DNA of 64,000 nucleotides, from assembly GCA_965232455.1 (NCBI GenBank), contig OZ246981.1, positions 5,146,001 to 5,210,000 of the forward strand, read 5' to 3'. The position numbers were made by a program, and so were the translations under genes. The first letter of the stretch is position 1. Each line of letters starts with the position of its first letter. Shown here in pieces: positions 17,807 through 26,200 of this stretch. The stretch is from JBFGFX01 sp965232455. Its GTDB lineage: Bacteria; Pseudomonadota; Gammaproteobacteria; Steroidobacterales; Woeseiaceae. The notes under the pieces were generated by a model. That model was not told the origin of the DNA and made no database searches. It saw only the letters and a list, made by a program, of their open reading frames with translations.

Positions 17807-18782
17807 TGCGGGCATCGCAAGTGTCTTCCTGACTGCGCTGCCGCTCCTGGACAATGTCAGTCAGGCGGCCGATTGTTCAGAGGCCGCGGCGACAGCCGTC
17901 GCCCGGGGCAAGGTAATGGCCGCCTCGGCCGATTCGATCGCGGGTGGAACCGCACGAGAGGGCGGTTTCGCACGGGCCGCCGAGCAGTTCCGATTCGCTA
18001 TTGCCCAGTCCTGCGAAACGTTCGATGTCTATTTTCTGTTAGGAGACGTTTCTTACAAGGCGGGTGGCTTACGCACGGCAGATGCGTTGGTGGCATTTGA
18101 AGAGGCCCGAAACCTGGCGATCCGAGATGACAATCTGAATCAGGCTGCTATCGCGACGGGTAGGTATGCCCAAGTCCTGCAGTCGATTGGAGAGTTAGGC
18201 CTGGCTTCTCAGTATTTCGACGACGCGGTCCGCCTACACGAGCATCCGGCACCGGGCTGGATCGTCGACAACGCCAGAGCGTTGGCAGAGCGCTCGATCA
18301 CGTCACAGGAGGTGAGTCGAATCGGGACGCAGTGGACGGCAGATCTCGACCTGATGCCAACGAGTTCCCAGTCGTCGCCGGGCGAGCGCTCAACCGCCTG
18401 GGAATCTTTGAACGTCCAGATTCTGTTTCGCTTCGACAGCGTCGAACTTGCGGACGCCGCGTCGAGAGAGACCATTGAGAATCTGGCAAACGGACTGGCG
18501 AACAATGGCGCCGGTACGATCTGGCTGCTGGGCCATGCCGATACCCGGGGAACCGAAGCGCATAATCTGGCCCTGTCCAGGCGGCGGGCCGCTGCGGTTC
18601 GCGAGCTGCTGGTCAGCATGAACCCGGATCTCGACAAGAAGCTGAAGGCAGACGGAAGAGGTGCCTCGGAACCCATCTACAAAGGGAATTCCGAGGACGA
18701 TCATCGCCTCAATCGTCGTCTTGAAGTATTTGTTCAAGTAGATCCGCAGCGCGCTGGTTCCCAAGGCGAGACGATTCTTTGA
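17760..18782 (+). CDS. OmpA-family protein with TPR-like N-terminal region
   Basis: Overlaps tpsB by 47 bp and most likely starts at ATG 17760 (or 17763/17772), giving about 340 residues with a signal peptide (GIASVFLTALPLLDNVSQAA). Residues about 50-200 are helical repeats (ARAAEQFRFAIAQSCETFDVYFLLGDVSYKAGG, ATGRYAQVLQSIGELGLASQYFDDAVRL when read in short parts), probably TPR. The C-terminal OmpA domain (about 225-325) has ILFRFDSVEL, the LLGHADTRGTEAHNLALSRRRA segment in parts, and NRRLEVFV, all typical of peptidoglycan binding. It probably anchors the surface operon products to the cell wall. Its last 74 bp overlap the 3' end of the TIR gene on the other strand. Confidence 0.85.
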   Translation: MMVFMLRYRLIGRPVSAGIASVFLTALPLLDNVSQAADCSEAAATAVARGKVMAASADSIAGGTAREGGFARAAEQFRFAIAQSCETFDVYFLLGDVSYKAGGLRTADALVAFEEARNLAIRDDNLNQAAIATGRYAQVLQSIGELGLASQYFDDAVRLHEHPAPGWIVDNARALAERSITSQEVSRIGTQWTADLDLMPTSSQSSPGERSTAWESLNVQILFRFDSVELADAASRETIENLANGLANNGAGTIWLLGHADTRGTEAHNLALSRRRAAAVRELLVSMNPDLDKKLKADGRGASEPIYKGNSEDDHRLNRRLEVFVQVDPQRAGSQGETIL

Positions 18783-19968
18783 GAAGGGCGATCGCGTCGT
18801 CTCGCGCTCGTTCAGTGTCCTGCTGGAGCAAAATTTGGGCGAGAAAAAACTTCGCGACCCTGTCTCCTTTGGCTGACGCACTCTCGAGCAAATCGATCCC
18901 TTGCGTCCTTTGCTCGTTTGTACCGTTCATCCACAGCCGCACCCCATAGTCGGTTTCGGCCACTGAAAAATCGGCTGCGATTGCCGCATTGTAAGATGCG
19001 ACTGCTTCGATCCTGTCTTCGTCCGCAACGTCTCCTGGTTGACTTAGAAGCAGGTCGGCCAGAAGGTAGTGAGCAATAGGGTGATCGAGTTCCGCGGCGG
19101 CGCGCGCGTAATCCAGTGCGCTGGCCGTCGATTTTTCTATCGTTGGCTCAGTCCCCAACCGCGTCAGCTCGGCAATCGTAAGCAGCCCCACAGCGTCACC
19201 CTGGTTGGCTTTGTTCTTTGCCTCGGCCAACGCCTGCTTGTCGTTGTTGACCTGAATCTTCACGAGCGGGGCGAGCGGACTGTCGGGATAAGAACGCAAA
19301 AAGAGTTCTGCATCATTCACCTGACCCGACTGAATCGCGTCGAGATAAGCATAATATTCGACGGACGACGCGGTCAGTCTCAGCGATGAACCCGGCGGGT
19401 TGTAAACCCAGTAAGCGCGACCGGCGATTCCGGAAACCACGATGAGCAAGATTAGCAGGATCACCGGCATTCTTGAGGGCGTTCGCCCGGCAGCACTTGC
19501 TGCCGGACTCAATGGCAGTTTCTCGTCAAGCATTCTCGTCAGACGTTGCATATGCCCTGTAAAGTCTGCACCGCTGCGCAATTCTGTTGCCGTTCGATAG
19601 GACAACTTGCTGATGGCGTCGGGGAGCTCATCCGCTTTGGGCACTTCTGCATTGCCGACCAGCACCGGAACCACCGGGATTCCGCGCTCCAACGCAACCG
19701 CGATTTCGATACGAACAATATCCTCAGGGTCGTCCAGGCGTGAAACTCCGTTTTCGTCCTTTTCCAGCCAGTTGTCCCCGATAACAATCAGGGCTGCGTC
19801 GCATTTCGAGATCACGCTGTTGATATACGAGCGAAAATCCTCGCCCAAAGGAATGCTCTCGATGTCGAAGAAAACGGTGTCCTTGCCATACCGATGAACT
19901 AGTTGGTCATTGATCTGGCCGGCGGCATAGGGATTGTCTTCGCGACGATAGGAGATAAACAGCTTCAT
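18709..19968 (-). CDS. TIR domain-TM-Sel1 repeat protein
   Basis: A 419-residue protein with a good ribosome-binding site (aaggaacc). Residues 1-150 are a bacterial TIR_2 domain: KLFISYRREDNPYAAGQIND, TVFFDIESIPLGEDF, and VRIEIAVALERGIPVVPVLV with Glu88 at the place of the usual NADase glutamate. A single membrane span lies at about 168-188 (MPVILLILLIVVSGIAG), and then Sel1-type repeats (about 250-410; AAAELDHPIAHYLLADLLLS, SASAKGDRVAKFFLAQILLQ). No signal peptide, so the TIR domain should face the cytoplasm with the Sel1 part in the periplasm. It converges on the surface operon and could sense it. Whether the domain degrades NAD or only makes protein contacts cannot be told. Confidence 0.88.
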   Translation of the reverse strand: MKLFISYRREDNPYAAGQINDQLVHRYGKDTVFFDIESIPLGEDFRSYINSVISKCDAALIVIGDNWLEKDENGVSRLDDPEDIVRIEIAVALERGIPVVPVLVGNAEVPKADELPDAISKLSYRTATELRSGADFTGHMQRLTRMLDEKLPLSPAASAAGRTPSRMPVILLILLIVVSGIAGRAYWVYNPPGSSLRLTASSVEYYAYLDAIQSGQVNDAELFLRSYPDSPLAPLVKIQVNNDKQALAEAKNKANQGDAVGLLTIAELTRLGTEPTIEKSTASALDYARAAAELDHPIAHYLLADLLLSQPGDVADEDRIEAVASYNAAIAADFSVAETDYGVRLWMNGTNEQRTQGIDLLESASAKGDRVAKFFLAQILLQQDTERARDDAIALLKESSRLGNQRAADLLEQILQDDD

Positions 19969-20324
19969 CGTTCAGGTTCCTTGCAGTGCGGTGTTTCGCG
20001 GAACGTTTGTCGGCGATGTTTGTTCCGCAATCCCTGCTCTGATATTGGCAGGCCGGCCGGTGAGATGTTTCCGACGCGTGGTGGATGCCTGCGCGTAGAA
20101 TATCATCAATATGGTTCCCGGCAGTTCCACTCTAGCACCGGGGACAACCGATCATAAGTGGATGCCGGTCTCGTCAACGATTCGCTGACAGAACCTGGCG
20201 GGTTACAGTTGATCGGCCAACGCGTGGCCAGAGCGCATTTCGCAGCGAGCGTCCAAGAATCAAGGTACATTGGTCGCACCGACATTTATGCGCGCTCGAA
20301 TCATCGCGAAGAAACCGGAATACA
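19969..20324. other. Intergenic region
   Basis: About 355 bp between divergent genes. It should hold the promoter of the TIR gene and perhaps of the small ORF at 20325. I see no other gene, repeat or hairpin worth naming. Confidence 0.45.
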
Positions 20325-20582
20325 GTGAAGCTTGCTGATCTGCAGGCGATGATGGATGGCCATGCGCACGCTTTCCGCCAACTCAGTTTGCTTGGCGAAG
20401 GTTCTGCAGCATTCGGCGAGAGCTTCGGAAATTGGCTCTACTCGTCTAGAGGCAGCTCTGCTACGGCAGGATGGGCCGTCTCCGTCGAAGAGCTTGCCAT
20501 CGGAGCGGATGTCGATCCCATTGAGCTTTTCTTCGAGTTGGCCGATGAATTCGTTTCTACCTTAAAGGAGGGTGTCGACTAG
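20325..20582 (+). CDS. Small hypothetical protein
   Basis: An 85-residue frame starting with GTG. The composition looks like a real soluble protein: HAHAFRQLSLLGEGSAAFGE, NWLYSSRGSS, GWAVSVEELAIGADVDPIEL, FFELADEFVSTLKEG. The ribosome-binding site is weak (gga, about 10 nt upstream). I do not recognise the family. It stands alone between the TIR gene and the TonB receptor; a role as an accessory or regulatory protein to either is only a guess. Confidence 0.45.
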   Translation: MKLADLQAMMDGHAHAFRQLSLLGEGSAAFGESFGNWLYSSRGSSATAGWAVSVEELAIGADVDPIELFFELADEFVSTLKEGVD

Positions 20583-20776
20583 TAGCTTGGAGCGGGACGC
20601 CTTCGTCGGGCCAAAGTTGCGCGAGCCCACGGCACACCCTGCGGGAGTTTTGCGGGAGAATGAATCCAGATCCAGCCAAGCTGCGTCAATTCATGTCATT
20701 ACCCTTCGAATGATCGACTACGGTGGTTATGGGTATCCAGGTGCGCTCGAGCGCCCCGTCTCGATCCAGGCAGCAA

Positions 20777-22942
20777 CTAAAAGATAGTTTGTATCGACAG
20801 GATAAGACGCCGGTAGCGGCTGCTGCAGGAATCCTGGGTCAGCGCGAGCGTGCCGTCGATGGTGGTGCCGTCGAAGCGCTGTCGTGTCCGGCAGCGGGAT
20901 TGATCAAGGGTATTGTCGGATTCGAGTCGAAAAGTCCAATCGTCGAACCAGACTTTTTGAACAAACGCATCCAGGGAGCGACTGGCGTCATCGCGGGTGA
21001 TGGTGACGATATCGTTGTCGTTAAAACCGCCGTGAATGGGGTAGTTATAGTCGAATCCATAGCTGAGGCCAAGGTCAGTCACATCGTGGCGAAATTCCAG
21101 GTTGGCAGATCCTCGCCCCTCGATGCGTTGCTTGGTGCCGAGAAAGGGATCGGTGATTTCAGAATCGAGCAGTTCCAATGTGGCAGACACTACGGCATCA
21201 GGAAGATTGAAGTAGTTGAGGCGCAAACTGGCCCGATTGGACCAGCCCCAGCTCTTGGCGGGTCCGACGTTGCCCATCGCTGACAGAGGCTCATTGGGGT
21301 CGGTAGTGGCGTTGATTCTGCCAATGTAATTATCGATGTCTGTGTAAAAGATGCTGCTGGAGAGTACCCCGGCGTCGTTGGGCAGGCGGTACTCCACTTC
21401 CACGTCGTAGCCCCAGCTCGTCTCGGGCTCGATCTCCGGATTTCCAGCCAGTGCGTCACGGTCGCGATCTTCTTCATTGGTTGTGGCTGCAAACAAGGAA
21501 AACGGAAGTTGTGACACCTGGCGCTGAACGGTGGCGCGAATCCGAAAATTTTCGGTAATGTTGTATCGATAGTCCAGAGAGGGTCGCCAGAACTGAAAAT
21601 CGCGAACCTTGTTCACCACCCCTGTTTGGGAAATCTCTGATGTCTCGTAAACCACACTGCTTTCCAGGGAGCTGCGTTCGCTTAAGGTCCAGTTGTGAAA
21701 CAGGAAGCCCTCGTAGCGAATCTCTTCCACGTGTGTGCCGAGATTGGAGATAGACGGCAGGGGCGATAACCCGCCATATCTTTCCGAGGGCGGCTCGATG
21801 CCGGAGGCACTGCCAATGAGCAGGCTGGAATCCAACTGGGTATCGGCACGCTCCAGGCCCACGCGCATGGACTGGTTCGAGGTCAGGGGGAAGTTGTAAT
21901 TGCCCTGAACAATGAGTTCCTTGCGCTCTCGCTTGGAGTCGATGAAAAGATCCTTGCTCAGCGGTTCGGTGGCGGGATCGGCCTCGAATCGCTCGCGCAC
22001 GAAATTGCGAATCTCGTCGTTGGCCACAAACAGCAGAGACAGGCGCGAACCATCGCCAAAGCTGAACTCGTAATCGCCGCCCACTTCCCAGTTACTTTCC
22101 TCGTTCTCTACCAATTCTTCCTGAACGCTGTTTATCGGGCCGACGTCGGTAAAATCGACAAAATCGCGTCGGATTGGCCGCGGATAGTCACCCTCGCTGG
22201 CCAGTACATTCAGTTGCATACGGTGCGGGCCGGTGCTGTAACTCATGTTGGTGGAGAAGGTGGATCTGTCCTGGTCGCGGATATTAGTTTCGAACAGCGT
22301 GCCAAGTAGCTCCCCATCCGGGTCCAGGCGCACCTCGCGGTTATCGCGATTCTCGTAATTGGGGCGCAACTCGAGATTGACCAGGGCCTGGAAGTTTCCG
22401 ATCTGCCCCGACCAGCCGACCGAACCTCCGGTCTCGAACGTGTCGTCGTGATTGAGTCGGTTGACTAGTTCCACCGTGGTGCTGGAGCGGGATTGGGCAG
22501 CGATGAGAATGATATTGATCACTTCACTGGCGCCACGAACATTGAGTTCACCAGAAGTGTCGCGAATGATCTCGATGCGTTCCACTTCGATGGCGTTAAT
22601 GCGATCTAGCTGGTCCTGGGCTGCGTTATCCTTGCCTGCGATGCGTTGGCCATTGATCAGCAGATTACCGCCGGTCCCCAGGCCGCGATCGCCCCCACCG
22701 TCGGATCCGTCGTTGCCGAGATCGAGGCCGGGGATACGTTCCAGCATGTCATTGGCTGTCACTGGGTTGTACTGAGCGAAGAACTCGGCCTCATAGACCA
22801 CAGTCGAATCAGCATTGCTCGTCGGCGCAGATTGCCGGTCCACCGCAGTATCAGCGACAGGTGCAGACTCGGCATCGGCTTCCTCGCCGAGGCTTAGCGG
22901 CGCTGTCAAGAGCAAAAGGACGGCAAAGATAGTCCGGTTCAT
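20777..22942 (-). CDS. TonB-dependent outer-membrane receptor
   Basis: A 721-residue protein with a signal peptide (IFAVLLLLTAPLSLGEEADA). The plug domain covers about residues 50-160 (NPVTANDMLERIPGLDLGND, NLLINGQRIAGKDN, VERIEIIRDTSGELNVRGAS, EVINIILI), and a beta-barrel follows to the end, with the last strand RYRRLILSIQTIF finishing in Phe. Plugs with this GNLLINGQRI wording occur in receptors related to CirA and OMP_b-brl_3 barrels. The ligand is unknown, with no siderophore or vitamin genes nearby. A TonB box is not obvious. The gene is monocistronic, beside an IS91 fragment. Confidence 0.88.
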   Translation of the reverse strand: MNRTIFAVLLLLTAPLSLGEEADAESAPVADTAVDRQSAPTSNADSTVVYEAEFFAQYNPVTANDMLERIPGLDLGNDGSDGGGDRGLGTGGNLLINGQRIAGKDNAAQDQLDRINAIEVERIEIIRDTSGELNVRGASEVINIILIAAQSRSSTTVELVNRLNHDDTFETGGSVGWSGQIGNFQALVNLELRPNYENRDNREVRLDPDGELLGTLFETNIRDQDRSTFSTNMSYSTGPHRMQLNVLASEGDYPRPIRRDFVDFTDVGPINSVQEELVENEESNWEVGGDYEFSFGDGSRLSLLFVANDEIRNFVRERFEADPATEPLSKDLFIDSKRERKELIVQGNYNFPLTSNQSMRVGLERADTQLDSSLLIGSASGIEPPSERYGGLSPLPSISNLGTHVEEIRYEGFLFHNWTLSERSSLESSVVYETSEISQTGVVNKVRDFQFWRPSLDYRYNITENFRIRATVQRQVSQLPFSLFAATTNEEDRDRDALAGNPEIEPETSWGYDVEVEYRLPNDAGVLSSSIFYTDIDNYIGRINATTDPNEPLSAMGNVGPAKSWGWSNRASLRLNYFNLPDAVVSATLELLDSEITDPFLGTKQRIEGRGSANLEFRHDVTDLGLSYGFDYNYPIHGGFNDNDIVTITRDDASRSLDAFVQKVWFDDWTFRLESDNTLDQSRCRTRQRFDGTTIDGTLALTQDSCSSRYRRLILSIQTIF

Positions 22943-23298
22943 GAGCTTGGATTTGTTGTCCCGCGGGCCTGTGGCTGGCTTGACCTACACTACCAAATTC
23001 TTCACCGCAGGGACTGCATTCAACGTACCGAGGAGCTCAAGGGTCTGGTGCAGCGGATCGCCAAGCGGATCGGCCGCTCGCTCGAGCGCTCGCGGCTCGT
23101 TGCGCGGGATATCGACAATGCGTATCTTGCCCTCGATCGGGGCGAGGAGGCGCCGATCCGCTAAACAAAGGTGTTAGCCGATTCTACTCGCTAACGCTTT
23201 TTGTTTTTTCCGACACTTTTCCGACAAACTTTTCGGCCTGTTGGCCGATCAACCGCTAGCCGACAAAGTGCCGCTGACGCTGCATTAGTCCAACACCT
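22943..23298. other. Gap between TonB receptor and autotransporter
   Basis: Besides the IS91 fragment (23012-23164), the last 130 bp are AT-richer and hold a cggcc-tgtt-ggccg stem-loop near 23235-23250 but no clean terminator T-run. A 9-bp inverted pair (aaaggtgtt at 23167-23175, aacaccttt at 23292-23300) encloses the segment. Confidence 0.4.
23012..23164 (+). pseudogene. IS91-family transposase fragment
   Basis: A short open stretch reading CIQRTEELKGLVQRIAKRIG, then RSLERSRLVARDIDNAYLAL, then DRGEEAPIR and a stop. I recall this wording from an internal segment of IS91-type transposases (LVQRIA..IGRSLERSGL..RDIENAYLA). The HUH nuclease part and the rest are missing, so it is a decayed scrap in the gap between the TonB receptor and the giant autotransporter. 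Confidence 0.55.
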
Positions 23299-26200
23299 TT
23301 AGAATCGCTTGTTCGCGCGGAACATCACACCGCCGCCTTCCAGGTCGCCGAACTGGAGGTAGCCCTCGAAGGTCGCGGTCCAGTTGTCGCCGAAGTCGCG
23401 CTCCACCCGGGCGTCGAGCAAGAACTGCTCGTCGATCTCCGCGCCCAGCGTGCTGAAGCTGCCGGTGTCGTCCACACCCGTGTTCAGGAAGCGCGATTGC
23501 AGCACCGTCGCCGTTTCGCCGGTGTGGTGTAAAGCCATGCCACTGAACGACCCGCGCAGCGCGTCGCTCCACTCGTGGTCGTAGCGTGCGCCGTAGCCGA
23601 AGGACGAGCGTTCGCCGTCGACGTCGCCGATGGCCAGCGCCGTCGCCGCGTCGGTACCGACCTGGCCCGCGTCCTGGGAGTACCGCTCGCCGCCGAGCAG
23701 CACGTAAGGCTTGACCGGCCAGCCCGCGCCTCCGCGGCCGGCCAGCGTCAGCCGCACCGTGCCGCCCAGGCTCGAGAAGTCGAAGCGGCCCTGCTGGTGC
23801 GTCGCGATGCCGGCCTCGGGAATGGCCACGTTCATCCACAGCTCGTGCTCGCCGGCGGTGTAAGCGATCGCTCCGTCGACCTCGACATGTAAGCTGCCGA
23901 GCTGCCAGCCGCGGGTGGCGTGACCGCCGAGAGTGAAGAACGTGGTATCGACCACGTCGGCCCCCTCGCCCGGGGTGTTCGCCTCGTGGCTGCCGTAACC
24001 GTAGGCAACGCCGACGGCCGTCTTGCCGAGCTTCAGATCCGACACGCCGACGTTGAGCTCGAACCCGTCGGCCTCGAAATCGCCGTTCCCGGCGCCGCCG
24101 TCGAGTTCGACGCCGCCGACTTGCAGCGCGCCCCAGACGTTGCCGCGCGAGTCCGACCCTTCCACAACCTCCCCGGCCGGCCGCGCATTGCGGTCCAGCA
24201 GCGAGTGGGTGAACACCAGCTGAGCGTTGTGCACCACGTCGGCGCCCGCAATGAGCGACTCGGGGTGCAGTTCGTCCAGCGCGGCGCCGAGATCGGCGAC
24301 GTTGTCCAGGCCACCCACGAAGAAACCCAGGTTGCCGAAGTCCTCGTTGACGCCCGGTGTGAACGCCGCGTCGAACAACGCCGTGCCGACGGCGCGCTGG
24401 TTGTCGCTCAAGCCTTCGATCGACGAGAAATCGTTGTACTCGACCTGCAGGTTCACGTCGCCGTTGGCCGTGTCGTAGACCAGGCTCTGGCTCACTACCA
24501 GGCCGCCGTCGAGCATGCCGTCGACGCTCGCAAACGTGCCGTCGAGGCCTGCCTGGCCGTCGATCAGCGTGAGCGTATCCCAGGTTGCAGCCGTCTGCTC
24601 GAGCGTCAGCCCTCCGTCCAGGGTGACGTCGCCGGTCACGACAATCTGGTCGGCGGTGTCGCCCGCCGTCGACAGCGTCGTGCTGCCGGTCGAAGACTGT
24701 GTGAAGTTGCCGTCAATACTGACCTGTCCGGTTCCGTCGGGGACAACGTCGAAACTGCCTTCGTTGCTCAGGTTGCCTACGATCGTCGCGCCGTCGCCGG
24801 CCGCGAGTTCGCCGCCGGTCGTGATGGTCACCTGGCTCGACTCCAGGGCGCCGAGCAGGGCCTGGCCGGCGCCCGCGAAGCGGGTCTCGGTCAGACCTTG
24901 ATGCGTGCCGCTCAGCACGTAGCCTTCGCCGTTGACGTTCAGGATCTCGAACTCCGTCACCGCGTCGAACTCGCCGCCGCTGTCCGTCAACTCGCCGCCG
25001 GCAGCGTCGAGGTTCAGCGTGTCGACGCCGTCGCCGCCGCGCAGTCCTGAGACGCTGGCGCCTTCCTGGGACAGCGTGTCCGCGCCCGCACCCAGCAGCA
25101 CGGTGCCGTTGATCGTTGCGCCGTTCGCCAGCGTGACCGTATCGTCGCCGCCCATCGTCAGGACGTCCCCGGTCACGGTGCCCAGCACCACCACCCGGTC
25201 GCTCACCAGCTCGCTGCCGTTGCGACCGGCGGTGACGATGCCGTAGGTGCCGCCCGTCACGCTGACGTTCTCCTCGATCACCAGCCGGGTGCCGCCGCTG
25301 GTCATCGTCGAGATCGCGATCCCGGTGCCGCTGACGTCGCCGCCAACGTCGAGCGTCACGCTGTCAGCCTCGACGTCGATACCGTTGACGCCGCCCGTGA
25401 CCGCGCCGGCCGTCGTCACCGCCACCTCGCTGTCGCTGACGACCCGGATGCCGCTGCCGTCGGTTGCGGAAACGTCGCCGTTGCTGACGATCGACACGTC
25501 GCCGCCGCCGTCGTTGACCGCGTAGATGCCGTGGGAGTCCGTGCCCACCGCGGCGATCGTGCCGCTCGTCGTAATGTCGATGCCGCCCGTGCCGGTGTCC
25601 TGCGCCTCGATGGCGTGGCTGCCGGCCTCGCTACCGGTCGCGGCGACGGCGTTGACCCTGATTTCGACGCCGCCCGTGCCTGCGTTGCTGGCGTACACGC
25701 CGCCGGCGGTACCGCTGACCGCGCCCGTGGACGATACCGACACACCGCTGCCGCCGGCCACGCCGGTGGCAAAGATGCCGTATCCGTTCCGGCCGGTCAC
25801 GTCGTGGGTCCCGATCGACACCGCGCCGCTGCCCGGATGGGCCACGCGCACGCCGTCGGTTGCGCCGACGATTGTGCCGTTGCCGGGGACCGAGGAGGCA
25901 ATCGTGACCCCCGTGCCTTCCGCCGTCGTGTGAGTCTCGATGCCCGCGCCACTCTCGCCCGTCACGGACTCTGCCGCGACGTAAATCGTGCCGGGACCGT
26001 AGGCGTACACGGCGATGCCCGTCGTGCCGCCCGTGACCGAGCCGGTGCTGGTGACGCTGACGCTGCCCGAGCCGGCATGGGCCTCGATGCCTTCCTCGCC
26101 CGCCTGTACGGTGCCATCCGAGGTGATGGAGACGTCGCCGTCGGCCGCGTAGGCGTAGATGCCCTCGGACTCGTCGCCCTGCGTCGTGATAGTGCCGTCC

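Noticed and set aside
23167..23300. 9-bp inverted pair aaaggtgtt/aacaccttt around the gap after the IS91 fragment.
   Set aside because: Short arms far apart, no target duplication and no transposase; may be chance.
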